Assembly: GCA_963705275.1 (NCBI GenBank)
Contig: OY970063.1
Coordinates: 1,674,001 to 1,738,000 of the forward strand
DNA from: Fen-1135 sp963705275
Lineage (GTDB): Bacteria; Desulfobacterota; Syntrophia; Syntrophales; UBA2185
Direction: 5' to 3'
Length of the DNA stretch: 64,000 nt
In this document: in pieces, positions 41,171 to 51,070 of the stretch
Layout of the letters: the number at the start of each line of letters is the position of its first letter
Position numbering within the stretch: position 1 is the stretch's first letter
Notes under the pieces: generated by a model
The model's input: only the letters and a program-made list of their open reading frames with translations
Database searches by the model: none
What the model was told of the DNA's origin: nothing
Position numbers and translations under genes: made by a program

Positions 41171-42857
41171 ATGAAACAGAAAACTGATGACCAGAAGACT
41201 GCTGTAAGGCTTAAAAAGGATTTCAAGAAGTGGCATACTGATATCTACGGCTCTCAGAAAGAGCGCAAGCCCCATTTTCAGACCCTCTCCGGAATTCCCA
41301 TACAACCGCTTTACACACCTCTCGATATAGCAAATATTGACTATCTCAAAGATCTGGGATTCCCCGGTTGTGAACCATACATCCGTGGCGTTCACCCAAC
41401 CATGTACCGGGGAAGGGTGTGGACGCATCGACAACTGGCGGGTTTTGGTCCGCCTGAAGAGATCGAATAAACGCTATAAATTTCTTCTTCAACAGGGGGC
41501 AACGGGGATCAACGGCGTCTTCGATTACCCGACCCTGCGCGGCTACGACAGCGATGATCCGGAGGTATACGCCGATGTAGGCCGCGGCGGCGTTGCCATT
41601 GACACAATCGAGGACATGCGAGTCTTATTTGACGGCATTGCGATCGACAAGGTCAGCGTATCACTGGTCACATGTCAACCTATCTGTAATATTTCGATCC
41701 AGTCGATGTATTTTGCCAACGCCCAGCAAAAAGGATTGCCCCTGAACGTATTAACGGGGACGAGCCAGAACGACTTCCTGATGGAGACAGCCATTACAAC
41801 CGCCCCGAGCGTCCTGCCGCCAAAGGCTTCCTTCAAGCTGAGCTGTGATGCCATTGAATTCTGCACACAACATGTACCACGGTGGAACCCCATCAGCTTT
41901 GCCGGCTACAATTACCGGGAAGCCGGATGCACGGCGCCCCAGGAAGTTGCATTTGTCATTTCCTGTGCCATTGCCTGTTGCGAGGAACTGATCCGGCGGG
42001 GCCTCGATATTGACAGCTTCGCTCCCAGGCTCAGCTATTTCCTCTCCGCGCACAATGATCTCTTTGAGGAAATCGCAAAGTACCGGGCTGCGCGAAGAGT
42101 CTATCACCGAATCATGAAGGCGCGGTTCGGCGCAACTGATCCACGCTCCCTGATGTTCCGGTTCCACGTGCAAACAGCCGGTGTAGCTCTCACCGCCCAG
42201 CAGCCTTTGAACAACATCGCCAGGGCTGCCTACCACGCCCTTTCCGCCGTACTGGGTGGAGCCCAGTCTGTGCATGTCGATGCTTACGATGAGGCGCTGT
42301 GCACTCCCACGGAGCTTTCGTCATTGACGGCGCTGCGCACGCAGCAGATCCTGCAGATGGAAACAGGTGTCACCAATACGGTGGATCCATTAGGCGGATC
42401 ATATTTTGTGGAATCTCTGACCAATAAAATGGAGGAAGAGGTCGAAAGAATTATCTCGGAGATTGACGGCATGGGCGGTATCGTCAAGGCAGTCGAGAAG
42501 GGATGGATTCATAATGAAATAGCGTCTGCCGCTTATCAGTATCAGGTTGACATTGAATCCGGCGAGATGCCCATCGTCGGGGTGAATTGTTTTAAGATCG
42601 AAGACGAAGTCCTTCCCATAGAGCTTTTCAAGGGCCCGGAAACGCTGCTTATCCAGAAAGAGAAACTGAAGAGGAACAGGAAAGACCGAAATTCCAAGGA
42701 AGCAGCGAAGGCCCTCGATGCCATTACCGGCTGTTGCGAGCGGGATGGAAACCTTATGGAGGTCATTGTTGGCGCCGTGAAGACGCACGTTACGGAGGGA
42801 GAAATATCAAAGACTCTGAAGGCATTTTATGGGATATGGCACCCACCCCTCTTCTAA
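41171..42857 (+). pseudogene. B12-dependent acyl-CoA mutase large subunit, frameshift near 41466
   Basis: ATG 41171 (GGGGAG upstream) opens a methylmalonyl-CoA-mutase-type large subunit, SGIPIQPLYTPLDI and HPTMYRGRVWTHRQLAGFG, which stops at 41470; the next frame resumes NKRYKFLLQQGATGINGVFD at once and runs to 42857. One extra base in GAAGAGATCGAATAAACG explains the break. The intact product would be about 562 residues, the length of split-type large subunits, and the cobalamin-binding subunit follows 28 bases on. Catalytic His (FRFHVQTAG) and Gln199 (TGTSQND) are kept. The two residues that bind the methylmalonyl carboxylate (Tyr89, Arg207 in the Propionibacterium enzyme) are Leu89 and Thr209 or 210, so another acyl-CoA is the likely substrate. 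Confidence 0.85.
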
Positions 42858-42885
42858 TCAGTCAGGAAACTTTCCGGGAGAACAG

Positions 42886-43275
42886 ATGATGAGCAAAAGA
42901 AAAAGGATTCTTATAGCCCGCCTCGGCATGGATGCCCACTGGAGGGGCAGCGTCGTGGTGGCAAGGGCTTTGAGGGATGCGGGGATGGAGGTGATTTATA
43001 TAGGCAATCAGATGCCTGAAGGAATCGTAAAGACCGCCATTCAGGAGAGTGTGGATATTATCGGGTTAAGTTCTCTCTCCGGCAACCACATGATCCTTGC
43101 CCCGGAGGTCGTCCAGATTCTCAAAAGGGAGGGCGCGGACGACATAAAAGTAATCTTCGGGGGAACTGTGCCACCAGAGGATATTCCCCTGCTGAAGGAA
43201 GCCGGGATCTCGGAAGTGTTCGGCCCGGGCACCTCCCTTAAGAAAATCATCGATTTCGTCAACTCCATAGACTGA
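42886..43275 (+). CDS. acyl-CoA mutase cobalamin-binding subunit
   Basis: A 129-residue B12-binding protein: ARLGMDAHWRGSVVVARALR carries the DxHxxG motif whose His is the lower axial cobalt ligand; GLSSLSGNHM and VIFGGTVPPEDIPLL complete the nucleotide-tail pocket. GGGAG precedes ATG 42886 (a second ATG follows directly). It pairs with the frameshifted large subunit upstream to form one coenzyme-B12 mutase of the two-gene type known from Archaea and anaerobes. No B12 riboswitch or meaB-type chaperone gene is seen nearby. Confidence 0.92.
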   Translation: MMSKRKRILIARLGMDAHWRGSVVVARALRDAGMEVIYIGNQMPEGIVKTAIQESVDIIGLSSLSGNHMILAPEVVQILKREGADDIKVIFGGTVPPEDIPLLKEAGISEVFGPGTSLKKIIDFVNSID

Positions 43276-43312
43276 TTGATCTGCTACAGCTTTTTTTAAA
43301 CGACTTATCCCA

Positions 43313-43349
43313 GTGCCTCTTATCGTGAGGAGATAGGCGTTACCCTGCC
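43313..43349 (+). repeat. remnant of the 40303-type gene
   Basis: 37 bases agree with 40361-40397 at about 32 positions. The matching part of the intact gene encodes FYREEIGGTLP. There is no surviving open frame around it. Confidence 0.6.
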
Positions 43350-43539
43350 ATGCCGCCCAACCCACCATCCACCGGCCCTGCACAAAAGCCGCGCAGTCCT
43401 TAAACATTCCTTTCCTGTAAACTGATAAATTTCATTGTCAATTTGTTAATTCACGTATAAAATGGTCATACTATTCCAAAAATGGAATAAACAAATCTGA
43501 TTTCCTTGCGGCACCGGCCGGCTGTACGATTGACCTTTC

Positions 43540-45710
43540 ATGAGAACCATGCTTTCAGAGAAGCTTGCGAAATTTCATATCTCTTTCCGCCTGGCAATAT
43601 CGACAATCCTCACCTTATTGCTTGTCGGCACCGTAGCCGTCACAGGCATTCTTTCTTACGTGAACCTCACGAGGGACACCAAAGATCTCTCCGCACAGGT
43701 TCTCGATCAGACGTCCCTGCGCATCAGTTTCTGGGTGGGAAATCTTCTTTACAAAGCCCACGATCAGAACGTAATGAACCGTTCCCTGCTGGGCACAATC
43801 AAACTGAATAAGGAAAGTCTTACAAAGCTCGCCCATTACTGGCAGAGAGTGATGGAGGCACAGCCGGTCTTCACTTTTCTTTCCGTAGACCTTGAGTCTG
43901 ACGTGCTGCTCTCCATCGAGCGCATGCGCGATGGAGAGTTCACGATCCGTGAGGCTCATGTCGATAGAAAAAATCGCACAATCGATATCCTTGATTTCTG
44001 GCCCGCGGATTATCCGAAGAGAAAATTTTACGCCCGTAAGAAGATCGAGATGACGTCAACGGCGGGGCGGCCCTCCTGGTATATTAAGGCCAAAGAAGCG
44101 GGCCGCCCTATATGGACAGATGCCCGCACAATCCGCCTGGGCGCGGAAGCGTTTCCAGGCATCACCTATGCCGCGCCCTTCTATGACAAGGACGGGAAAC
44201 TGCTCGGCGTCACGACAATCGATTTTAACATCACTACCATATCGGAATTTCTTGCAAAGAACAAGGTTGGCAAGGCGGGGTTCGCATTCATCATTGAAAA
44301 ACCAGTCGACGGGGAGCCGCGCGTGATCGCCTACCCGAAGCCGGAAATCCTGACCCGCGCCGTAACGGACAGCCGGGGACGCACTCAATACGAATTTGTT
44401 CCAACAGGAAATCTCGGCGATGACAGGGTCGTCCGTTTCATGGAAAAGTTTTCTCAGAGTCAGTCTCAAGCATCCCGGCGCCAATCTTCGGACATTCGAT
44501 TTCACCTCCGAAGGCACGGACTATTTTGGAAGTTACCATCTGATGACGGGCAAGGAACTTCCGGGATGGACCATCGCCCTGGTCATTCCCCGCGACGAGA
44601 TCATGGGACCGGTCAAGCGCAACAACAGGCAGACGCTCGGAATAGGGTTGGCGAGCTTTTTCGTGATCCTGATCGTGAGCGCGTGGATTTCCATACGCAT
44701 CTCAAAGCCTCTGGGAGAAATCGCGCGTGAAACGGAGGCTATCGGCCAATTCGACCTGGAGAGCCCAACCCCTGGGGCGCTCCGTATTCAAAGAAGTGGA
44801 TCAGCTAATGGTGGCCACCCAAAATATGAAGTCAGGCCTGCGCTCTTTTCAGAAGTACGTGCCGGCCGATATCGTACGTGAGATCCTGGCTTCGGGTCAG
44901 GAGACAGAGCTTGGCGGCCGCAGGGAGACTCTCACAATCTTCTTTTCCGATATCAAAGGTTTTACGTCTATTTCGGAAGTTCTTTCGCCGGAATCACTCG
45001 TAGAACAGATGGCCGAATATTTGGAGGCGATGAGCCACGAGATCCGGCAAAAACCGCCGGGCACAGTCGATAAGTTTATCGGGGACAGCATCATGGCCTT
45101 CTGGGGGGCTCCCACACCCAACCCGGACCACGCACCGTCGGCGTGCCGTGCGGCGCTCCTCTGCCAGGAGCGATTGGGACATTTAAGGGAAAAGTGGAAA
45201 CAGGAAGGGAAACCTCTTTTCTTCCAGCGCATCGGCATATACACGGGAGAGGTGATTGTAGGCAACATAGGCAGTGAAACACGGATGAACTACACAGTTA
45301 TAGGCGACGCCGCGAATATAGCGAGTCGTCTTGAAGGCCTCAACAAGTATTACGGCACGCAGATCATCATCGGGCATAGTACGTGTGAGCTGGTGAAAGA
45401 AGAATTTATTCTTCGTCCCCTCGACCTCGTATCGGTCGTGGGCAGCACGAAAGGCATCAAGATATATGAATTGTTCGGGGAGAAAAAAAATACCGATGAA
45501 CAAAAAGTCCGGGTTGCGGAACTTTGCACAACCGCACTGGAATTGTATTTGGGCAGGCGATGGAATGAAGCGATGGAGCATTATAAAAAGGTGCTGGAAT
45601 TAAGTCCCGGAGATCAACCTTCCATTATGATGCTTGAGCGCTGCAGGCTGTATCTTGAAAATCCGCCGCCTGATGATTGGACCGGTATCCACCGCATTGA
45701 AAGCAAATAA
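43540..45710 (+). pseudogene. membrane-bound class III adenylate/guanylate cyclase with Cache sensor, two frameshifts
   Basis: Three consecutive plus frames, each one base on from the last, together encode one receptor cyclase of about 720 residues. Frame 1 (from 43540): membrane helix LAISTILTLLLVGTVAVTG and a Cache-type sensor (FYARKKIEMTSTAGRPSWY, then ITYAAPFYDKDGKLLGVTTI). Frame 2 (from about 44455): end of the sensor, second helix FFVILIVSAWISI and HAMP. Frame 3 (from about 44775): FQKYVPADIVREIL, the cyclase metal sites FFSDIKGFTSISE and FIGDSIMAFWG, and TVIGDAANIASRLEG; then a short TPR-like end. The breaks fall at TTTTCTC and at CCCCTGGGG, short homopolymers, so assembly errors are as likely as decay. 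It would turn an extracytoplasmic signal into cAMP or cGMP. Confidence 0.85.
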
Positions 45711-45832
45711 CATGTGCCGCCTATTTTTCCGTAGGATGGATTCAGGAAATCTGCGCGGTATGGAGAATTGAGGCTCCAGGAGAACTGAAACCAAGGAAGA
45801 CGCATATAGTCTTTGCGATCTGAAAGGAAAGA

Positions 45833-45880
45833 GGGGCGTATCAGGCTTTGCGATGCTGCCGGATGACGCCCCCTTTTTTT
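45833..45880 (+). terminator. rho-independent terminator of the cyclase gene
   Basis: GGGGCGT (45833-45839) pairs with ACGCCCC (45866-45872), with a partly paired inner stem, and a run of seven T follows (45874-45880). Confidence 0.88.
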
Positions 45881-45900
45881 GTGCTTCGGAGGTTTACGCT

Positions 45901-46341
45901 TCAGGTTAAGCGTTCCCACACGATGGTATTGATAGACTCCACTCCGCCGCGAAGCATGGGCGGCGTGCGCAAAACAAGCCGGTCATCCTCGAACCGAAAA
46001 TAGCGCACCTGATCGGTGCCTACCCAGTTCGGGATACTGGCTGCCTCGACGCGATTAACTATTGTATTGTTCTCCGGATGGATGGACAAAGAGCCATAGT
46101 AGGCGAGATAGCCTTCGAAGGCCTCCCGCATTTCGGCATCGGATGCGGAGCGAGGGTCAACCGACGGGAATCCGGGCCGGTCAGGGTTCAGGACTTGAAA
46201 AGCGAAACGACCCGGTTCGAGGTTGGCTCGCCCCTGCGCATTCTTGCCGAAAGGGTAGCTTGTCTGCCCATCCGTGGTCCGGGCCACGCAGGAGACGAGT
46301 CGCCAAGTGCCGATAATTTTGGATGCGATGTCGGTGCTCAT
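45901..46341 (-). CDS. lipocalin-like domain protein
   Basis: A 146-residue soluble protein of the lipocalin-like (Lipocalin_5) family: IIGTWRLVSCVARTTDGQTS, FAFQVLNPDRPGF, FEGYLAYYGSLSIHPENNTI, SIPNWVGTDQVRYFRFEDDR and a final strand INTIVWERL. No signal peptide, unlike its paralogue at 57618-58115. AAGGAG precedes the ATG. Such barrels bind small hydrophobic ligands; ligand unknown. Confidence 0.82.
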   Translation of the reverse strand: MSTDIASKIIGTWRLVSCVARTTDGQTSYPFGKNAQGRANLEPGRFAFQVLNPDRPGFPSVDPRSASDAEMREAFEGYLAYYGSLSIHPENNTIVNRVEAASIPNWVGTDQVRYFRFEDDRLVLRTPPMLRGGVESINTIVWERLT

Positions 46342-46398
46342 ATCGTAACTCCTTATTTAGTTTTGAGATACTCGTTAATGATGACGTCTGATGATGCC

Positions 46399-46446
46399 GA
46401 GGAACCGGACACCCGCAACTCCCGGCTGATCACGGGAATCCCCTGC
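46399..46446 (+). repeat. second remnant of the 40303-type gene
   Basis: 48 bases agree with 40480-40527 at about 38 positions, with most differences at third codon positions. The open piece reads DTRNSRLITGIPC then TGA; the intact gene has DARNSWLIMGIPC. Confidence 0.6.
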
Positions 46447-46455
46447 TGACTCTTT

Positions 46456-47922
46456 TCAGTGTACGGTGATGGTTTCTATATTGAGATCAGAGGTGCCCTT
46501 CTTGTCTTGGTCCGAGGCAATCCTGTTGTCCGCCTCTATGACCCAGCCGCCGCCCATCGACTTGTAAAGGTTCACGAGGGCCTGGAAGAGAACTCCTGCC
46601 GTCCGTGCCCGGGCAAGTTCCGCGTCGAAAAGGCTGCGCTCCGCATCAAGCACCTCGATGTAGCTCGTGTAGCCGTTTTCAAACCTCAGACGCGCGAAGC
46701 GAGCGTAGGTGCGCAGGGATTCGACCTGCCGCGTCTGGATATCAAGCTCCTCCCGCGATCTCCTCTGGTCAATAAGAGCGTCTTCGACTTCGCGAAAGGC
46801 CGTCTGGATGGATTGCTGATACTGAATGAGGGCCTGCCGCTGTATCGCCTCTGCCGCTTCGACCTGTCCGGCGATCGCGCCTGCCGTGAAGATCGGCACA
46901 TTCAGAGGAACATTCCAGCTCCATGCTCTGGATGAACCCTGGAAGAGCGTTGAGAGGTCCGCGCTCGCATATCCATACGTGCCGGTGAGAGAAATAGTCG
47001 GGAAATAGAGTGACCGCGCCACACCGATTCTCGCATTGGCGGCGATCAGGGTCTGTTCTGCCTGGCGTATGTCCGGACGGTTGGCGAGGAGTTCTGAAGG
47101 CAGACCCGCCGGTACGGCGGGAAGGACAAGGTCATCGATCCTCTTTCCCCGTGGAATGGGACCCGGATTTCGCCCGATAAGCACACTCAGTGCATTTTCT
47201 TGTTGGCTAACGGCCTTTTCGAGAGACGGGATGATCGCGAGGGCCTGCTCATAGATTGATTTAACCTGGCTCAATTCGAGTTCGGAGATGACGCCGCCCT
47301 GGAAACGCAGCTGGAAAAGGTCATAAGACTCCTTGCGGCTCTGCGCGGTGCGTTTGGCAATCTCAAGCTGTTTGTCAAGGTCGCGGAGGTTCACGTAGGC
47401 GCTTGCCACAGAGGTCACGAGGATAAGGATAACGCCCCTTCGTCCCTCTTCCTGACTCAGGAGATCGGCACGGGACGCCTCTTTCGCCCTCCTCAGCTTG
47501 CCCCACAGGTCAATCTCCCAGCTCGCATACAGAGAAGCGGAATAGTTGTCCGCGGGGTTTATGGTGGCGTCTGTGAGAGGAGTCGCTCCGTTGTCCGTGG
47601 CCCTGCTTCTGCCCCTAACTGCTCCTGCGCCCGCCTGGGGGAAGAGGGAGGCGCGGGTTATGCCGTACCGGCCTACAAATTCTTCCACGCGCGCCGTGGC
47701 AATCATGACGTCCTTATTCTCTTTCAATGCCGTTTGAATCAGCGTGTTCAGGACGGGATCATCGAATTGCTCCCACCATGCGGCATTGCCGGTCTCTTTT
47801 GCCTCTTTTTCTTCAAAACGCCAGGATGCAGGCGTCTCGGCAGCCGGTCTCTTATAGTCCGGTCCCATCATGCAGCCGGAAAGGACAATTGCCAGAAGCG
47901 ACCAGATGATAATGTTACGCAT
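46456..47922 (-). CDS. RND efflux outer-membrane lipoprotein (NodT/OprM type)
   Basis: A 488-residue TolC-like outer-membrane channel. Lipoprotein signal MRNIIIWSLLAIVLSGC with CMMGPDYKRP after the lipobox, then WWEQFDDPVLNTLIQTALKE and the two long helical-hairpin repeats typical of the family (ELANRPDIRQAEQTLIAANA, here LLANRPDIRQAEQTLIAANA). ATG 47922 overlaps the stop of the pump gene by 8 bases, with GAGGA upstream; the annotated frame is open 22 codons further. It completes the tripartite efflux system. Confidence 0.93.
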   Translation of the reverse strand: MRNIIIWSLLAIVLSGCMMGPDYKRPAAETPASWRFEEKEAKETGNAAWWEQFDDPVLNTLIQTALKENKDVMIATARVEEFVGRYGITRASLFPQAGAGAVRGRSRATDNGATPLTDATINPADNYSASLYASWEIDLWGKLRRAKEASRADLLSQEEGRRGVILILVTSVASAYVNLRDLDKQLEIAKRTAQSRKESYDLFQLRFQGGVISELELSQVKSIYEQALAIIPSLEKAVSQQENALSVLIGRNPGPIPRGKRIDDLVLPAVPAGLPSELLANRPDIRQAEQTLIAANARIGVARSLYFPTISLTGTYGYASADLSTLFQGSSRAWSWNVPLNVPIFTAGAIAGQVEAAEAIQRQALIQYQQSIQTAFREVEDALIDQRRSREELDIQTRQVESLRTYARFARLRFENGYTSYIEVLDAERSLFDAELARARTAGVLFQALVNLYKSMGGGWVIEADNRIASDQDKKGTSDLNIETITVH

Positions 47923-50900
47923 TGTCTTTTTCCTCGCTCTTCTGCCGATCATCTTTTTTTCTCCTGCGGGAGAGAACCATGACGACATAGAATGTCACGG
48001 GGATGAGAAAGACGGCGATCAGCGATGCGGTTAATGTCCCGCCCATGACGGCTGTTCCCATGATCTGCCGTGCAACGGCACCCGCTCCCGTGGATACGGC
48101 AAGGGGCAATACACCGAACAGGAACGCAAAGGATGTCATGAGGATCGGCCTGAGTCTCAGCCGTGCGCCCTCGAGGGCGGCATCCGTGATGGACATCCCC
48201 TCTTCATATTTCGTTTTCGCGAACTCGACTATGAGGATGGCATTCTTGGCAGTAAGACCGATAAGCACAATGAGGGCGATCTGGGCATAGATATTGTTCA
48301 CCTGGCCGCGAAGCCATATTGCTATGAACGCGCCGAAGACTGCTACGGGCGTACTGAGAAGAACGCTGACGGGCAGCGACCAGCTTTCATACAGTGCCGC
48401 AAGGATTAGAAAGACGCACAAAAGCGAAAACCCGAAGATGACGTATGTCGGTATTCCTTCCTGGGCCTTCTTTTCCTGGAAGCTCATGCCCATGTAATCG
48501 AGACCCATTTCGCTCGGCATTGTCTGGGCAAATACTTCTTCGAGGGCTTTCATCGCCTGAGCGGAGCTATAGCCGGGTTTCGCCGTAGCGTTGATCTGGG
48601 CCGACCGATAGAGGTTATACCTCATCGTAAATTCGGGACCGGAGCGCGATTCAATCGACGTTACCGCCGAGAGAGGCACAGGATCGCCTCTTTCGTTTTG
48701 CACGAAGAACTGCCCCACTTTGTCGGCATTGTTGCGGTATTCTCCCTCCGCCTGGACATACACCTGCCATTGGCGGCCAAAGCGGTTGAAGTAATTTACG
48801 AAGTATCCCCCCATGAAGGTCTGAAGAGTCTGGTACACCTGTTTTAAATCTGTGCCCTGTTTGAGCACTTTGTCCCTGTCCACATTGATGAATATCTGAG
48901 GGACACCGGGGAGGAAGGTCGTCGTCACGCGCTCCAGTTCCGGCCTCTGGCGCGCAGCATCGAGAAATTTATTCACGTTCTCCGCAAGGTAGGGAATGTC
49001 CTTGCCGGCCCTGTCTTCAAGGACAAGTGTCACGCCGCCTGCGGTGCCGATCCCCGGGATGGCCGGGGGTGAAAAGGCAAAGGCAATCCCTTCCGGCAAT
49101 TTGCCGAGTTCCCGATTGAGATGGGCCATGATGGCCTCGTACTGCTCTTCAGGCTTGTCCCGGTATTTCCACTCTTTCAGATTCACAAAGAAGAACCCGC
49201 TGTAGGTGTTCTGTACAATGCTCAGCAGGCTCACGCCGACGACAGTCGTGTAGTATTTCACTCCGGGAGTGTTCGCAAGGATCTCCTCGATCTTTTTGCA
49301 TGCCGCGTCGGTACGCTGCAGAGACGCTGCATCGGGCAGGGCCAGATTAATGAACATGTACCCCTGATCTTCTTCCGGCAGGAAGCCTGCGGGAATTGCC
49401 TTGCCGATGCCGGCGGAAACGACCGTGATCCCGGCAAGGAATATAAGGCTGAGGACGCTTTTGCGGATGAGCGTGCCCGAGAAGGAGACATAGCCGTTGG
49501 TGGCACGGCCAAAGGCGCGGTTGAAAAGGCTATAGAATTTTTCCAGCGGTCCGTGCGAATCCGACTTCGGTTTGAGCAGGAGTGCGCACAAGGCCGGGCT
49601 TAAGGACAGCGCATTAAATGTCGAGATGAGAACCGAGATGGCGATTGTCGCCGCAAACTGCTGGTAGAGCCGGCCCGTGATCCCAGGTATAAAAATTGTG
49701 GGGATGAAAACCGCGGACAGGACCAGCGCAATGGCTATCATCGGCCCTGATACTTCTTCCATTGTCTTGAGCGCCGCCTCTTTCGGGGCCATCCCTTCAT
49801 CCATGTGCCGTTCCACCGCCTCCACCACGATAATGGCGTTATCAACAACCAGTCCTATGGCGAGGACCAGGCCGAAGATGGACAGGGTATTAATTGAGAA
49901 CCCGAAAAAGGGGAAGAAGGCAAACGTGCCTATGAGGGAGACCGGAACAGCAATTGTTGGAATGAGGGTCGGCCTCCAGCCTTGCAGAAATATGAAAACA
50001 ACGATGATGACGAGGATTATGGCGATAATGAGAGTCTTGACAATCTCACTTATTCCTTCGGTGATTGCCCTTGTCGTGTCGAGACCCAGCGCATAGTCCA
50101 GATCGGCGGGAAAGCGCTCCCGGGCCTCTTCCATTACCTTTCTGGCGCCTTGGGCAGCCGCTATTGCATTCGTCCCGGGCAACTGGTAAACGGCGATATT
50201 GGCGGCCGGTTTGCCGTTTAGCCTGCCCCTGATGTTATAAACCTGCGTCCCCAGATCGATACGGGCTACGTCTTTCAGGCGGACAATCGATCCGTCAGGA
50301 TTCGCCCGGATAATGATCTGGCCGAATTCCTGCTCTGAGATGAGGCGACCCTGGGCGCGGACCGCATAAGTAAATTCCTGCCCGGGAGGGGAAGGCTCGG
50401 CGCCGATCTGCCCGGCCGGATTTACCGTATTCTGCTTCTGGATGGCGTCGATGATCTGAGGGACTGTGATGCTGAGTTTTGCCAGGGTATCGGGCCTGAC
50501 CCAGATGCGTATGGAGTACTGGCCTGCCCCGAATATCGAAACCATGGCGACGCCGGGGACGCGCAGCAACTGGTCGCTGAGATTGATGTAGGCATAATTT
50601 GCAAGAAAAGCGGCATCGTGTGTTTCATTCGGCGAATACAGGGAGAAGATCATCAACGGTGCAAACCTGGATTTCTGGACAGTGACTCCGTAATTGCGCA
50701 CGTCCAGCGGAAGCATCGGCTCCGCCTGATTCTGCCGTATCTGAGTGAGAACCTGGTCTGTATTCGGATTGGTCGCGACATCAAAAGATACGATGAGTCT
50801 CATTATGCCGATGTTGGAGTTCAGCGAAAACATGTAATTCATGTTGTCAACACCGCTCAGCTGCTGCTCGATGGGGGTGGCTACCGACTGCTCCACCGTC

Positions 50901-51064
50901 AACGCATCGGCGCCCACATACATGGTGTTGATTTGGATCTCCGGCGGGACTATTTCGGGAAATTGTGAGACGGGCAGTTGCACGAGCGCGACGGCTCCAA
51001 CAATGACAAACATGATGGATATGACCATCGCAACGATAGGACGGTTAATAAAAAACTTCGCCAC
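47915..51064 (-). CDS. RND multidrug efflux pump, HAE1 family, with D408N-type change
   Basis: A 1049-residue inner-membrane pump with 12 helices and two large periplasmic loops, starting AKFFINRPIVAMVISIMFV. It exports hydrophobic or amphiphilic compounds using the proton gradient. The proton relay of AcrB is Asp407, Asp408, Lys940: here helix 4 reads GLVVDNAIIVVEAVERHMDE, so the second Asp is Asn, while the Lys is kept in LIGLTAKNAILIVEFAK. The GTG start has GAGGTAG upstream and lies 7 bases after the adaptor gene's stop. One operon: adaptor, pump, outer-membrane channel. Confidence 0.95.
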   Translation of the reverse strand: MAKFFINRPIVAMVISIMFVIVGAVALVQLPVSQFPEIVPPEIQINTMYVGADALTVEQSVATPIEQQLSGVDNMNYMFSLNSNIGIMRLIVSFDVATNPNTDQVLTQIRQNQAEPMLPLDVRNYGVTVQKSRFAPLMIFSLYSPNETHDAAFLANYAYINLSDQLLRVPGVAMVSIFGAGQYSIRIWVRPDTLAKLSITVPQIIDAIQKQNTVNPAGQIGAEPSPPGQEFTYAVRAQGRLISEQEFGQIIIRANPDGSIVRLKDVARIDLGTQVYNIRGRLNGKPAANIAVYQLPGTNAIAAAQGARKVMEEARERFPADLDYALGLDTTRAITEGISEIVKTLIIAIILVIIVVFIFLQGWRPTLIPTIAVPVSLIGTFAFFPFFGFSINTLSIFGLVLAIGLVVDNAIIVVEAVERHMDEGMAPKEAALKTMEEVSGPMIAIALVLSAVFIPTIFIPGITGRLYQQFAATIAISVLISTFNALSLSPALCALLLKPKSDSHGPLEKFYSLFNRAFGRATNGYVSFSGTLIRKSVLSLIFLAGITVVSAGIGKAIPAGFLPEEDQGYMFINLALPDAASLQRTDAACKKIEEILANTPGVKYYTTVVGVSLLSIVQNTYSGFFFVNLKEWKYRDKPEEQYEAIMAHLNRELGKLPEGIAFAFSPPAIPGIGTAGGVTLVLEDRAGKDIPYLAENVNKFLDAARQRPELERVTTTFLPGVPQIFINVDRDKVLKQGTDLKQVYQTLQTFMGGYFVNYFNRFGRQWQVYVQAEGEYRNNADKVGQFFVQNERGDPVPLSAVTSIESRSGPEFTMRYNLYRSAQINATAKPGYSSAQAMKALEEVFAQTMPSEMGLDYMGMSFQEKKAQEGIPTYVIFGFSLLCVFLILAALYESWSLPVSVLLSTPVAVFGAFIAIWLRGQVNNIYAQIALIVLIGLTAKNAILIVEFAKTKYEEGMSITDAALEGARLRLRPILMTSFAFLFGVLPLAVSTGAGAVARQIMGTAVMGGTLTASLIAVFLIPVTFYVVMVLSRRRKKDDRQKSEEKDNA

Positions 51065-51070
51065 GCCGCT

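Noticed and set aside
43540..45710. Programmed +1 frameshifting in the cyclase or mutase genes
   Set aside because: No known +1 slippery sequence or stimulatory element; two separate sites in one gene make indels far more likely.
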